Assembly (NCBI GenBank): GCA_021325095.1
Contig: JAJPHV010000127.1
Location: forward strand, 1-64,000
Source: Chloroflexota bacterium
Lineage (GTDB): Bacteria > Chloroflexota > Anaerolineae > Aggregatilineales > UBA2796
Direction of reading: 5' to 3'
Length of the DNA stretch: 64,000 bases
Both the position numbers and the translations under genes were made by a program. Under the pieces are notes generated by a model. The model searched no databases and was not told the DNA's origin. It was given only the letters and a program-made list of their open reading frames with translations. The first letter of the stretch is position 1, and every line of letters starts with the position of its first letter. Shown piece by piece: positions 32,063-40,741 of this stretch.

Positions 32063-33964
32063 ATGGTTGCAAGCCCTGACCTGAACGCTGAAATGCTGCT
32101 CACCGGGGCGGGCGCTGCCCCTCAACCGTCGGCTGAATGGTCAAAGCCCACATACAGCAATGCAGAGCGCGGCAGTGCCGCGCTCCGACTGCGGCTGGCG
32201 GTGCTGACCTGCCTGTTTGTCGTGATCTTTGCCAGCCGTGTCATCCGGCTGAACACCCTTGAGATGGACAAGGACGAAATCTGGTCGGTCTGGCAGACCT
32301 TTGGCACGCCTGCCCAGATCGTCAGTTGGACGCCCTACGACTGGTCGCCGCTGTTTTACTTGATTGTCGGGGCCTGGCACAGCCTGGTCGGGATTCACCC
32401 TTTTCCGTTGCGCCTGCTGGTCGTCTTCGGCTTTCTGATCGGCGCGGCGATCCTGTACCGGCTGGCACGCACGCTCCTGCCCGAAAACGCCGAGGCGGGA
32501 GCGCTTATCACGGTTGCGGCCTGCGCTGCAATGGGCTATGCCATTCACATCGGGCTGCTGCTGCGCGGCTACAGCTTGCTGTTTACGGTGACACTGCTGG
32601 CCTGGTGGATGGCGATCCGCTATTTCAGGCGGCCTTCCGTCAGGCGGGCCGGGGTGCTGGCGGTATGCCTGGCCGTCATGATCTACCTGCACATCACGGC
32701 CCTGTCCACGTTGCTGATGATCGGGCTGTTTACGCTGGTGCTGTATGGACGGCAGGTCTGGCGCTGGTGGCTGCCGGGCATCATGACGCTTGTTCTGGCC
32801 TTTCCGGAGATCAATTCCAAACTGCTGATCGGGGCGGGGCGGGCCTCAACCGGGCTGCCCGTCTTGCAGGCATGGCTGGCAGGCGGCGCGCACATCTATG
32901 TGCAGGTGCTGGAAAACCTCGTGCGGGACTTCGCGGGCTATGGCCTGATGATGTGGGCGGCGTTCATCGGCATCTCGGCAGCTCTGATCCTCGGGCGTTA
33001 TGGCGTGCAGCGCCGTACCCTGGCGCTGATCCTGTGGATGCTTGCGCCTATTCTCTTTTTCTTCGTGCAGTTGTGGGATGCCTTCACCAACCGCCACCTG
33101 GCCTGGGTGATGCCAGGCGTCGCGCTCTGGATCGGCTGGGGATTCGCCCAACTGCCCCGGGCTGGCATCGCCGGGCTGATGGTGGTGCTAGGAGTGGTCA
33201 TGTTCGGGCCGGTGCCGATTGCCGAGCGCTACAAGAAGGTCGATGCGCCGCTGGTGGCCGCTTTCACGTTCCTCACCGACCATTTGCAGATCGGCGACGC
33301 CTTTCTGATCGACCCGAACTACAAGGACGTTCCACCGGAGGAATGGGATTATTACGTGCGCGCCTATCTGCCTTCGGGGCTGAGGCTGGTCAGCGACCCG
33401 GGCCGTTACCAGCGGGTCTGGTACGTGGCAGCGGACGGCCAGCAAGACCCGCCCACCTTCGCCGCCGTGCAGCGACAGCGCGCGCCGGGCATGGCCCTGA
33501 CTGCGCCGGGCTTCACCCTCCGCCTGTACGAAGCACCGCCCGACATCGATGGGGTGGCGTTTGAAAACGGAATGCGTTTTCATGGCGTTGAAAGTGTGGA
33601 TAACGGCGGGCCGCTTCCCCTGCACCGTCCAGGTGAGAACCTGCATTTGCGCTTATGGTGGTCGGTGGATAGACAGGTTCCACTCGATTACAGCATCGGC
33701 GTCTACGTCCTGGGCGAAGGTGGCCTGGTCGCGCAGTACGACGGACCGCCGCAGCCGTCGGACGCGCCACAAGAGACGAGCCGTTGGGTGCAAAACCGCT
33801 ACTACGTGCAAGACCTGGACGTCGCGTTGCCCGACACACTGGCCGCAGGCAATTATGCGGTTAAACTGGCAGTCTATTACTGGCAGGACGCCAGACGCCT
33901 GTCCGCGTCCGGCGTCGATGGCGACCACCTGCTGCCACTGCTGACGATACCCGTCAGGCGTTGA
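32063..33964 (+). CDS. GT39-like integral membrane glycosyltransferase
   Basis: This 633-residue polytopic protein resembles dolichyl-/polyprenyl-phosphate-sugar transferases (GT-C fold). After a soluble N-terminal tail, the first membrane helix leads to the exterior loop RLNTLEMDKDEIWSVWQTF. Its Asp-Glu pair matches the catalytic DE of the family. About ten further hydrophobic segments follow up to residue 400. The C-terminal 230 residues are soluble and beta-rich, ending in VKLAVYYWQDARRL. It probably glycosylates exported proteins or lipids from a lipid-linked sugar. The start is ATG at 32063 with GGGAG close upstream. A second GT39-like gene lies 2 kb downstream. Confidence 0.8.
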   Translation: MVASPDLNAEMLLTGAGAAPQPSAEWSKPTYSNAERGSAALRLRLAVLTCLFVVIFASRVIRLNTLEMDKDEIWSVWQTFGTPAQIVSWTPYDWSPLFYLIVGAWHSLVGIHPFPLRLLVVFGFLIGAAILYRLARTLLPENAEAGALITVAACAAMGYAIHIGLLLRGYSLLFTVTLLAWWMAIRYFRRPSVRRAGVLAVCLAVMIYLHITALSTLLMIGLFTLVLYGRQVWRWWLPGIMTLVLAFPEINSKLLIGAGRASTGLPVLQAWLAGGAHIYVQVLENLVRDFAGYGLMMWAAFIGISAALILGRYGVQRRTLALILWMLAPILFFFVQLWDAFTNRHLAWVMPGVALWIGWGFAQLPRAGIAGLMVVLGVVMFGPVPIAERYKKVDAPLVAAFTFLTDHLQIGDAFLIDPNYKDVPPEEWDYYVRAYLPSGLRLVSDPGRYQRVWYVAADGQQDPPTFAAVQRQRAPGMALTAPGFTLRLYEAPPDIDGVAFENGMRFHGVESVDNGGPLPLHRPGENLHLRLWWSVDRQVPLDYSIGVYVLGEGGLVAQYDGPPQPSDAPQETSRWVQNRYYVQDLDVALPDTLAAGNYAVKLAVYYWQDARRLSASGVDGDHLLPLLTIPVRR

Positions 33965-33985
33965 ACGGGCGAAGGACAAATTAAG

Positions 33986-34468
33986 GTGCGTGATAGGATT
34001 CTCCTGCTGGTCGGGTTGCTGCTTTTGTCTGGGCTGGCAACGCTCGGGCCTGGACTGATCACGCGGCGGGGCAACGGCCTTGACTGCCCGCCCGAAAAAG
34101 TGGGCTGTGGGGCTGCATCCGGCCAGAATACCACCTTCGACTACCGTCCGGGCGATGGCCGAGTCGAGGGCAACGCGGGCGACCTGATCGCGCTCTACTG
34201 TCAGCCCAAAGACCGCAAGATCGACGTATACGGGATTCAGAACAGCGCCGGGCGCTACCTGGCCTCGTTCGAGGTCGATAAGCTGCGCGCCGCCAGACCA
34301 TCCGGCCTGAGTGTCGATCTGGGCCAGCAAGGGGTCGTCTCGATGGCCGCGCTCGACTCCGATCAGTTTTACGTCGTCCTGAAAGGCGGCGGGATCGCGG
34401 CGGCTGGTCTGAACTACTACGCGAAGGTGTTCACGTGCAGTTTTGAGGGAAATGTTCATGGCGGATAG
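33986..34468 (+). CDS. Secreted protein of unknown function
   Basis: A GTG start at 33986 (AAGGA upstream) gives 160 residues with an N-terminal export signal (ILLLVGLLLLSGLATLGPGL) and a small cysteine-containing exterior domain (CPPEKVGCGAASG, LIALYCQPKDRKIDVYGI, VFTCSFEGN). The four cysteines may form two disulfides. I do not recognise the family. It follows the glycosyltransferase gene by 21 bases and is probably co-transcribed with it. Confidence 0.65.
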   Translation: MRDRILLLVGLLLLSGLATLGPGLITRRGNGLDCPPEKVGCGAASGQNTTFDYRPGDGRVEGNAGDLIALYCQPKDRKIDVYGIQNSAGRYLASFEVDKLRAARPSGLSVDLGQQGVVSMAALDSDQFYVVLKGGGIAAAGLNYYAKVFTCSFEGNVHGG

Positions 34469-34473
34469 TTTGC

Positions 34474-34664
34474 GCCCGACGCTAAAGCATCGGGCTGAAT
34501 CAACAAAGTCGGCTTTAGCCGACTCGAAATGCGGGCCACACGGGGTTTCTCAGACCTGGCGGTGTCGCCTATGAGATCACGCTGTTGTGCACACTCGACG
34601 CTGCGGGCACGTGGCCCGCTTCAGCCAGCTTCGTATTTTCACCCCGGTGCTTCAGCGCCGGGCG
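34474..34664. mobile_element. Candidate palindrome-associated non-autonomous element (IS200/IS605-like)
   Basis: The left end carries two hairpins: GCCCGACGCTAAAGCATCGG plus GC (34474-34495) and GTCGGC-TTTA-GCCGAC (34508-34523). The right end carries CCCGGTGCTTCAGCGCCGGG plus CG (34643-34664), identical in core to the one at 12308. Inside, GCGGGCCAC (34531-34539) is the reverse complement of GTGGCCCGC (34611-34619), and GCGGGC-acgtg-GCCCGC forms a local hairpin (34603-34619). It contains no gene. It lies between the secreted protein and the next glycosyltransferase. Confidence 0.5.
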
Positions 34665-34679
34665 CGATAACTTACCGTC

Positions 34680-36227
34680 ATGTTTTCTAAACGGTTGGGG
34701 CTGGTCATCGTCCTGGCCCTGCTCATCCTCCAACTCCTCCTGCGCCTGCACCACATCACGGCACAGGGAGCCTACGTCGATGAAGGCGTTCACAGCATGC
34801 GCGGCGCGACGGCCTGGAAGCTGGAGGCGAATCCGGGCCGCGCCTCCGACGGCAAATTCCTGCTGTACTACTACCTGGGGCTGTTCGAGGCCGAAAGCAC
34901 GACGGCCCTGTTTGCCTCTCGTGCAGCTATTGCCCTCTTCTCGCTGATCTCCGGCGCGGCGGTGTACCTGTTCGGGCAGCGCTTCCACAGCCACACCGCC
35001 GGGCTGGTGGCGCTGGGGCTGTATGCTGTCCTGCCTTTCACCTTCTTCTACGAACGGATGGCGCTGGCTGATCCCTTCGCGGCGGGCTTCGCCTGTCTGG
35101 TGGCCTGGCGCAGCCTGGCGTTCGGGCGGTGTCCTCGCTGGCGCGATGGGCTGATCCTGGGCGTGCTGCTGGCGCTGTCCACGATGGCAAAGCTGACGTT
35201 AGGACTGCTGCCGCTGCTGCCCGTCATGGCCTCGATCATCTACTTCCCGCAGTTGCCCGGCGCGCTGGCAGACCGGGTGCGCTGGTGGCTGCGCGGCTAC
35301 TTCCCGCCGCTGGCGCTGGCGGCTGCGGTCATGATCGGGCTGTGGCTGCCGATCCTGATCCCGGCGCTGCAAGCCTACGGGACGCCGCAGCAGTTCGCCC
35401 TGCTGGACTCGATGGTCATTGCACCGTCGGGGCCGAACAGCAGCGGCCCGCTGGCCTACATTGCCTCGACCCTGCACGACGGGATGGAATACGTAGGCGC
35501 GGCCTTCTACGCGGCGGTGGCGTTGGCGACGACCTACCTGCTGCTCAAACGCAGATATGTGCTGGACACGTTTTTCCTCATTTTCTGGGTGGCGTCCACG
35601 ACATTCCTGACTTTTGGCTTTGCGTCCATCGTCGCGCCGCGCTACGCCTTGCCCGCCATTGGCCCGTTGATCCTGGTCGTCGCCATCGCGTTTGCCGACC
35701 TGTGGCCGCAGCGGCAATTGTGGCTGCGCGCCGGACTGATCGTGGCAAGCGGCGCGTGGCTGATCACGTTTGCCCTGCCATTTCTTTATATCGGCATGAC
35801 GAACCCCACCAAACTGCCGCTGACCGGGGCCAACTACAGCTACTATCTGGGCGGGACGTTCAACGCCGACGACACGACCATCCAGGCGGCGCGCCTGCTG
35901 GACAACCGCGATCCACTGATCGCGCTTGATCCGTCGGTGAAGGTCGTGTACGGCGATTGGGTGGTGTGCCGCCTGGTCTACTACACCATGCGGCGGCCTG
36001 TGACGTGTCTGCTGGAAAATATCTACAAGCGGCAGCTTGCCGACTTCGTGCGCGCCGACCTTGCGCCGGGCGAATCGGCCTACCTGATCATGGTCGATAC
36101 GGGGCCGAGTCCGGCGGGCGTGGAGGGGGTTTGCCCGACGCCGTTTGTGAAGTATACGCACGCCAATACGTTCTCGCTGGTCGTGTGGCGCTTGCAGCGG
36201 GAGCCGTGCAATGCCGCAGCTAATTAG
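34680..36227 (+). CDS. GT39-like integral membrane glycosyltransferase
   Basis: This polytopic protein of 515 residues has a first helix VIVLALLILQLLLRL followed by the exterior loop ITAQGAYVDEGVHSMRGATA, which carries the Asp-Glu pair of GT-C enzymes. There are about nine more hydrophobic segments up to residue 370. A soluble C-terminal part follows (VVYGDWVVCRLVYYTMRRP, FVKYTHANTFSLVVWRLQRE). It probably transfers a sugar from a polyprenyl-phosphate donor. It is distantly similar in layout to the GT39-like protein upstream but shorter. No Shine-Dalgarno sequence precedes the ATG, which directly follows the palindromic element. Confidence 0.78.
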   Translation: MFSKRLGLVIVLALLILQLLLRLHHITAQGAYVDEGVHSMRGATAWKLEANPGRASDGKFLLYYYLGLFEAESTTALFASRAAIALFSLISGAAVYLFGQRFHSHTAGLVALGLYAVLPFTFFYERMALADPFAAGFACLVAWRSLAFGRCPRWRDGLILGVLLALSTMAKLTLGLLPLLPVMASIIYFPQLPGALADRVRWWLRGYFPPLALAAAVMIGLWLPILIPALQAYGTPQQFALLDSMVIAPSGPNSSGPLAYIASTLHDGMEYVGAAFYAAVALATTYLLLKRRYVLDTFFLIFWVASTTFLTFGFASIVAPRYALPAIGPLILVVAIAFADLWPQRQLWLRAGLIVASGAWLITFALPFLYIGMTNPTKLPLTGANYSYYLGGTFNADDTTIQAARLLDNRDPLIALDPSVKVVYGDWVVCRLVYYTMRRPVTCLLENIYKRQLADFVRADLAPGESAYLIMVDTGPSPAGVEGVCPTPFVKYTHANTFSLVVWRLQREPCNAAAN

Positions 36228-36297
36228 GCGGAGGCATTGATGCCTGCCCCGGAACTCGTGTCCAGGGCAAGTAAAATGCATCGGATCAGGAGTGGAA

Positions 36298-36960
36298 TTA
36301 CAGCGGCTCCAACCAGTACACGCTACTGGCTCCCTCGCGCGTCCAGCCGACGACGCCGTTGTAGTTGACCTTCCACCAGGCCGTCCGCCAACCGCACACC
36401 GGGCCGCCAATGACGCTGAAAGCTGCGCCACCGGGGATCAGCGCCAGCGTGGGGCCATCCGGGACGGTGCGCAGGCGATTGGGTGTACCCGGCGTGACAC
36501 GGCCCCACCCGCCGACAGCCAGACGGGACGGCAGGAAACCAGGGCAGGTGATCCCAATCGGGCCGATGGGTTCCAGGAAGTAGGTGTAGCCGACGCCCTC
36601 ACTCGTCCAGCCCACCAGGCCGTTGAAATCGACCAGCCACCAGGCCGAGTTGACACCGCACTGCGGGCCAGCCAGCACCCTGAACGTCCCGCCGCCGGGG
36701 ATATAGCCGATCACGGCGCTGCCCGGTGCAAAGCGCACCCGGTTCGGCAGGCCGGGCGTCACCCGCCCGTGCTGCCCGGCAACCAGCCGCGAGGGCAAAA
36801 AGCCAGGGCACGTCATTACCGTATTCGCTACACTGAACTTCTCCGGGCTTGAGGGCGCGGCATTGGCCGACGACAGATTCGCACCGAAGACCAGCATTGA
36901 TAGAACAGCAGCCCACAGTGTCAGCCGGGCTGCGCGTTTCAGAAACTTGGATGTGTACAT
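36298..36960 (-). CDS. Secreted protein with two tandem SH3-like repeats
   Basis: A signal peptide (ARLTLWAAVLSMLVFGANLSSANA) is followed by two copies of a roughly 75-residue unit. Each starts TCPGFLPSRL, continues GRVTPG.PNR.R and PGG..F.V..GP.CG, and ends WTxEGxxxxYxLEP. The pattern is that of bacterial SH3-type domains (GWTREG), which commonly bind cell-wall or other surface ligands. Each unit has two cysteines. Internal duplication is evident (units about residues 48-130 and 136-220). AGGGA lies before the ATG. It is monocistronic. Confidence 0.82.
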   Translation of the reverse strand: MYTSKFLKRAARLTLWAAVLSMLVFGANLSSANAAPSSPEKFSVANTVMTCPGFLPSRLVAGQHGRVTPGLPNRVRFAPGSAVIGYIPGGGTFRVLAGPQCGVNSAWWLVDFNGLVGWTSEGVGYTYFLEPIGPIGITCPGFLPSRLAVGGWGRVTPGTPNRLRTVPDGPTLALIPGGAAFSVIGGPVCGWRTAWWKVNYNGVVGWTREGASSVYWLEPL

Positions 36961-37088
36961 GGGACATTCCCTACAAGGTTAGATTTGCGCGTAAATTCAC
37001 ATTATAGGGGTGTCCGCCTGCCGAGATTGACTGTAGATCGACTGCCAACCTACGCTGACCCGGCTGGCAGGTTGGGATTCGGTTAACG

Positions 37089-37595
37089 TCAACGGGCCGG
37101 GTTGAGTGCCTTCCGGTACAGCCCGGATTGGCCGGGCGTTTCCGCCACCTGGACGGCAATCGAGGTCAGGTTGGTGTAGCCCATCGCTGCCAGCCTGCGC
37201 TCAAGCTGGTTGCACAGGTAGTAGGCCAGCATCTCAACGCTGCAATTCGGCAGGTCGAGCAGCACTACATCTTGCCGGGGCAGCGTGTATCTGCGTTCCT
37301 TGAACTGGATGGTCACGTCCGAACCCGTTTGTTCGATGCGCAGCAGCGGATTCTGGGCCGGGACGAGCAGGTAATTGTTCAGCCCCGCGCACAGGCTGCG
37401 CAGCAGCGGCTCCAATTCGGACAGATCGACCACAAAGCAATCCTGATTGACCGTGCCTTCCAGTTCGACGGCGACTTGGAAGTTGTGGCCGTGCATCCGC
37501 GCGCAGTTGTCCTTGTAGACCAGTATCCGCGCGCACGCGAACAGCATGTGGGGCTGGTCAACACGCAGCCTGAAAATCCCCGACGGCCTGTCCAT
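37089..37595 (-). CDS. 6-pyruvoyl-tetrahydropterin synthase / QueD-like protein
   Basis: The T-fold protein of 168 residues resembles QueD (6-carboxytetrahydropterin synthase, queuosine pathway) or PTPS. The catalytic cysteine and two zinc histidines are present in NCARMHGHNFQVAVELEG, and DLSELEPLLRSLCAGLNNYLL matches the conserved D-F-x-x-LK region. The first zinc ligand of the family, the His in FxAAHxL, appears to be replaced, since the equivalent segment is LFACARIL. Activity may therefore be altered. The start is ATG at 37595 with AGGAG eight bases upstream. The longer frame to 37670 is only read-through of a palindromic repeat. Confidence 0.8.
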   Translation of the reverse strand: MDRPSGIFRLRVDQPHMLFACARILVYKDNCARMHGHNFQVAVELEGTVNQDCFVVDLSELEPLLRSLCAGLNNYLLVPAQNPLLRIEQTGSDVTIQFKERRYTLPRQDVVLLDLPNCSVEMLAYYLCNQLERRLAAMGYTNLTSIAVQVAETPGQSGLYRKALNPAR

Positions 37596-37628
37596 GACGA
37601 CTCTCCTACTGTGCTTTGTCCGTGCTGT

Positions 37629-37672
37629 TCCCCCTCGCCAGTTGGAGAGGGGGCCAGGGGGTGAGGTCAACT
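37629..37672. repeat. CCTCACCCCC palindromic element, half copy
   Basis: TTCCCCCTCgccagttGGAGAGGGGG is followed by CCAGGGGGTGAGGTCAA. This is the right half of the family, with one hairpin and one end. It lies between the QueD-like and LysM/M23 genes and touches the stop codon of the latter. Confidence 0.65.
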
Positions 37673-39002
37673 AAAATCCCAGATAGCCCACCGGGTTGAC
37701 CGGTTCGCCGCCGCCGGGCCGCACCTCGAAATGCAGGTGTGGGCCACTCGAATTGCCGGAACTGCCCACCGCGCCAATCGGTGCGCCCGCGCCGACCTGC
37801 TGTCCGCAGCGAACGGTGATGCGGCTCAGGTGGCCGTATAGCGTCAGCATATTACCATGCGCCAGCACGATGCTGTTGCCGTAACCCCAGTTGCTCCACC
37901 CGGCGAAAATAACCGTGCCGCCATCCGCCGCGAAAACCGTTGTGCCGATGGGCGCAGCCAGGTCGATTCCGGTGTGGCCGGGAAAGAAGCCGCGAATGAC
38001 GGTATACACGCCCACTGGCAGGGGGACACGCAAGGTACCCGTTCCGCCACCGTTGGGCTGGAAGCCGCACGAGCCGGACTGGTCGCTGGCAAAGGCGATC
38101 TCACCTGCGGCGTTGCTGCTGGCCCCCGACCCACCCGTAAACAGCTTTTGAGCAGGCCGCCGTTCGATCTTGGGGTTCCAGTAGCGGGCCTTCTGCTTGC
38201 TCGTGCCGCCCGGAATCATCACCATCATCCCGCTGGGCAGCAGCGTGGTCGGGCTGGCGTTTTGCAGCCGGTTGTATTCCGAGTCGATGATCGCCCAGGG
38301 CGACACTTTGTAAGTGTCAGCCAGGGCCTGGATCGTTTCGTTGCCCGTCGTCTTGTAGTAAATGCCGTTTTCGGGCGGGATGGTCAGCGTGTCGCCGGGC
38401 AGCAGCCGGTTCACGTAAATGTCATCATTGTTCCAGACTAAGGTATCTTCGGTCAGGCCAAAACGCTGCGCAATCTTTTGCAGCGTGTCACCCGCCTCGA
38501 TCTTATATTCTTCCACGCCCGCACGGGAACGCACCGGCGCAATAGTATAGGCGGTCTGCATCCGGTAAATCTGGTCAGGCGGCGGCGCGGTATCGCCCGG
38601 CTGCCGGAGCATCTCCGCCACCACGTCGGCGGGCACGGTTGTATCTGTGCTGTCTTGCAGCGGTGCGAGCGACGGGATGGCTGTCGGCGGCACAGTCGGA
38701 ATCAGCGTTGCAGTGGCCGGAATGTCCGTTGCCAGTGCTGGCAAGGTCGGTGGCACAGCCGAGCGGTTATTCTGTTGGATGTATAACACGGCTGCCACCA
38801 GGGTGATCAACCCTGCCACGCCGGAGAGCAGCCAGTTCAGCCATGGTCCTCCGCCGCGCCGCACCACCTTGTCGGTAATGGGCGCGGCCCCCGCCTGGCG
38901 GACGACCCCGGTTGGGCTGGTATCTTCGGGATCAAAGGGCGGCTCCTCAAAGACGGCCATCGGCTCGGGCGGTGGGGCATTGTATTCGTCGTACTCTGCC
39001 AT
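37671..39002 (-). CDS. Membrane-anchored LysM/M23 metallopeptidase
   Basis: This cell-wall hydrolase-like protein of 443 residues has a cytoplasmic acidic tail, one membrane anchor (WLLSGVAGLITLVAAVLYI) and a Thr/Pro-rich linker. Two LysM-type carbohydrate-binding repeats follow (EYKIEAGDTLQKIAQRFGLTED and YYKTTGNETIQALADTYKVS), then a C-terminal M23/LytM domain. The M23 zinc and catalytic residues are intact: GHTGIDLAAP, LYGHLSRI, GPHLHFEVRPGG. It would cleave or remodel peptidoglycan cross-links outside the cell. The start is ATG at 39002 with GAGGAA seven bases upstream. It is encoded upstream of, and on the same strand as, the QueD-like gene. Confidence 0.92.
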   Translation of the reverse strand: MAEYDEYNAPPPEPMAVFEEPPFDPEDTSPTGVVRQAGAAPITDKVVRRGGGPWLNWLLSGVAGLITLVAAVLYIQQNNRSAVPPTLPALATDIPATATLIPTVPPTAIPSLAPLQDSTDTTVPADVVAEMLRQPGDTAPPPDQIYRMQTAYTIAPVRSRAGVEEYKIEAGDTLQKIAQRFGLTEDTLVWNNDDIYVNRLLPGDTLTIPPENGIYYKTTGNETIQALADTYKVSPWAIIDSEYNRLQNASPTTLLPSGMMVMIPGGTSKQKARYWNPKIERRPAQKLFTGGSGASSNAAGEIAFASDQSGSCGFQPNGGGTGTLRVPLPVGVYTVIRGFFPGHTGIDLAAPIGTTVFAADGGTVIFAGWSNWGYGNSIVLAHGNMLTLYGHLSRITVRCGQQVGAGAPIGAVGSSGNSSGPHLHFEVRPGGGEPVNPVGYLGF

Positions 39003-39132
39003 GCACAGTTCCTCATCAACGAAGCGGCGCAATACTAGCGTGATCAGCTTGCTCGTGCAACCGCGTCGAGTTTTGTCAGGCTTTTTACAGAACTGTAATG
39101 AGTCGTTAATAGATTTTCAGTAAAGATTGCCC

Positions 39133-39262
39133 TATAATATCAATCAGAATTATGGGATGGTTGATGGAGCGCGAAAGCACGGGGTTGTAGTGTTAGTGTG
39201 AGGGTTGGTTGCTGTAGTGATCGCTCCTACTGTGGCGGGCGGGTGAGATTTCACCCGCCCGC
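39133..39262 (+). ncRNA. Candidate small RNA between a TATAAT box and a 12-base-pair hairpin
   Basis: A perfect TATAAT lies at 39133-39138, with no gene immediately following. About 100 bases later a perfect 12-base stem, GCGGGCGGGTGA (39235-39246) / TCACCCGCCCGC (39251-39262), with a GATT loop is followed by GCTTGTTGTG. The two would delimit a transcript of roughly 115 bases. The -35 region is weak. The hairpin could also protect or terminate transcription ahead of the FmdB gene. Confidence 0.3.
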
Positions 39263-39342
39263 GCTTGTTGTGTACAGATCGCTAATGAATTTCTAATGCA
39301 AATTCTGCTATGCTATCCGTGTCAGAGTTCTGGAGGTGAATT

Positions 39343-39552
39343 ATGCCACTTTACGATTACCAGTGTAAGGACTGCGGCGTCCGCTTTGAGCGTATGCAGT
39401 CGTTCCACGATGCGCCCCTGACGACCTGCCCCGAATGCGAAGGCGAAGTCCACCGCGTGATCGGCGCCACCGGCATTATTTTCAAGGGGTCGGGCTTCTA
39501 CATCACGGACAGCCGCAAGTCGAGCGACAAGGGCAAGGATAAAGACAGCTAA
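39343..39552 (+). CDS. FmdB-type putative zinc-ribbon regulatory protein
   Basis: This 69-residue protein starts MPLYDYQCKDCGVRFERMQSF and has two CxxC pairs (QCKDCG and TCPECEGE), forming a zinc ribbon. IFKGSGFYITDSRK, the segment that marks the FmdB/CxxC_CxxC_SSSS family, follows. The C-terminus is Lys/Asp-rich. The family is widespread, and its regulatory role is only presumed. GGAGG lies seven bases before the ATG. Confidence 0.93.
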   Translation: MPLYDYQCKDCGVRFERMQSFHDAPLTTCPECEGEVHRVIGATGIIFKGSGFYITDSRKSSDKGKDKDS

Positions 39553-39655
39553 TTCAGTGTCTTTCAGCCCTCTCAGAGCGTGCGCCGGACGGATGACCCG
39601 CCCGGCGTTTGCTTTTAATGACAGACTTATTGCCAAAACGAGTAGACCAGGGCAC

Positions 39656-40723
39656 ATGCGGATAGCACGCATCGGAAAGGAGCTTACGCGGCTGGCGGGT
39701 TGGACGATCTGGCTGGCTGTTGTCGTGGCCTGTGCTGCCCAAAGCACGCTGGTTCCCCTGGCATCGCTGCCCTCGACCCGGCTGGATCAATCGACGGGCC
39801 TGACATTGCCCGACGGCTACCGATCCGAAGTCGAGGTGACGGGCCTCAATTTGCCCACGCACATCGCCGTCGGCCCCGACGGAGCCTGGTATCTGACACA
39901 GCTCAACGGCGGCGAGAATGAAGGCAGGGGCCAGGTGGTGCGCGTCAAAACGCCCGGAGCCGATCCCGAAGTCGTGCTGGACGGCCTGTTCAAGCCGACA
40001 GGCCTGACGTGGGCCGGTGGGGCGTTATACATCATGTCGGGCACGTCCGTACTGGTCAGCCATCTGAACGACAGCAGATTCGAGCCGCCCACCGTACTGT
40101 TCAAAGACTTGCCGTTCAATGGGCGAAGCGAGGGGCAGATTTTCACCGGGCCGGACGGTCTGCTGTACTTTGAGAGCACCGGCAACGAGGGCAAACCGCG
40201 CGACTCCGGATTCATCTACACGGCCAGACCGGACGGCTCCGAGTTCAAGGTCTACGCGCGCGGGCTGAAGAACGCCTATGCGATGGCCTGGGATGCCAGG
40301 GGCAAGCTGTACGCCACCGAGATCGGCGACGGCATCATCCAGGACGTCGGCCCGTTCCCCGAAGAATTGAACATCATCCATCGCGGCGGGGATTACGGCT
40401 GGCCGTACTGCTACGGCAACCAGCAGGAAAATCACGGCGCGGGTGGCAATCGCAATATCTGCGCAGATACGGACGTGCCGCTGGCGACCTTCCCGCCCGG
40501 CACAACGCCCACCGGGTTAGCCTATTTCGACGGCAGTCTGATCGTGGCCCTCTGGAACGGCGACCCGCCGCGCTTGCTGCGTGTCGATCCGAACAGCGGA
40601 CAGGTTTCGGAATTCGCCTCCGGCTTCAAGCACCCGATTGCACTGCTGGCCGTTCAGGATCGGCTGCTGGTCGTGGACATGGAGGGCGGCGTGGTGTACC
40701 AGATCAGCAAAGCCGCCGGATAA
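39656..40723 (+). CDS. Exported PQQ-dependent sugar dehydrogenase-like beta-propeller
   Basis: The protein of about 355 residues starts with a signal segment (WTIWLAVVVACAAQ, lipobox-like VVAC). A glucose/sorbosone-dehydrogenase-type six-bladed propeller follows: GLNLPTHIAVGPDGAWYLTQ, GQIFTGPDGLLYFESTGNEG, YARGLKNAYAMAWDARGKLYATEIG, GGDYGWPYCYG, FPPGTTPTGLAYFDG. Such proteins oxidise sugars with PQQ or act as soluble propellers of unknown function. Cofactor binding is not proven here. The ATG at 39656 is the best start, though its ribosome site is weak. It follows the FmdB gene by about 100 bases. Confidence 0.82.
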   Translation: MRIARIGKELTRLAGWTIWLAVVVACAAQSTLVPLASLPSTRLDQSTGLTLPDGYRSEVEVTGLNLPTHIAVGPDGAWYLTQLNGGENEGRGQVVRVKTPGADPEVVLDGLFKPTGLTWAGGALYIMSGTSVLVSHLNDSRFEPPTVLFKDLPFNGRSEGQIFTGPDGLLYFESTGNEGKPRDSGFIYTARPDGSEFKVYARGLKNAYAMAWDARGKLYATEIGDGIIQDVGPFPEELNIIHRGGDYGWPYCYGNQQENHGAGGNRNICADTDVPLATFPPGTTPTGLAYFDGSLIVALWNGDPPRLLRVDPNSGQVSEFASGFKHPIALLAVQDRLLVVDMEGGVVYQISKAAG

Positions 40724-40741
40724 AGACGCGGCACGGCGATG

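Noticed and set aside
35199-36431. 410-codon minus-strand frame opposite the second GT39-like gene
   Set aside because: It is a His/Arg/Gln-rich translation without hydrophobic or catalytic features. The plus strand encodes a membrane protein.
37596-37670. N-terminal extension of the QueD-like gene (MTSPPGPLSNW...)
   Set aside because: It is read-through of a repeat element. The AGGAG-supported ATG is at 37595.
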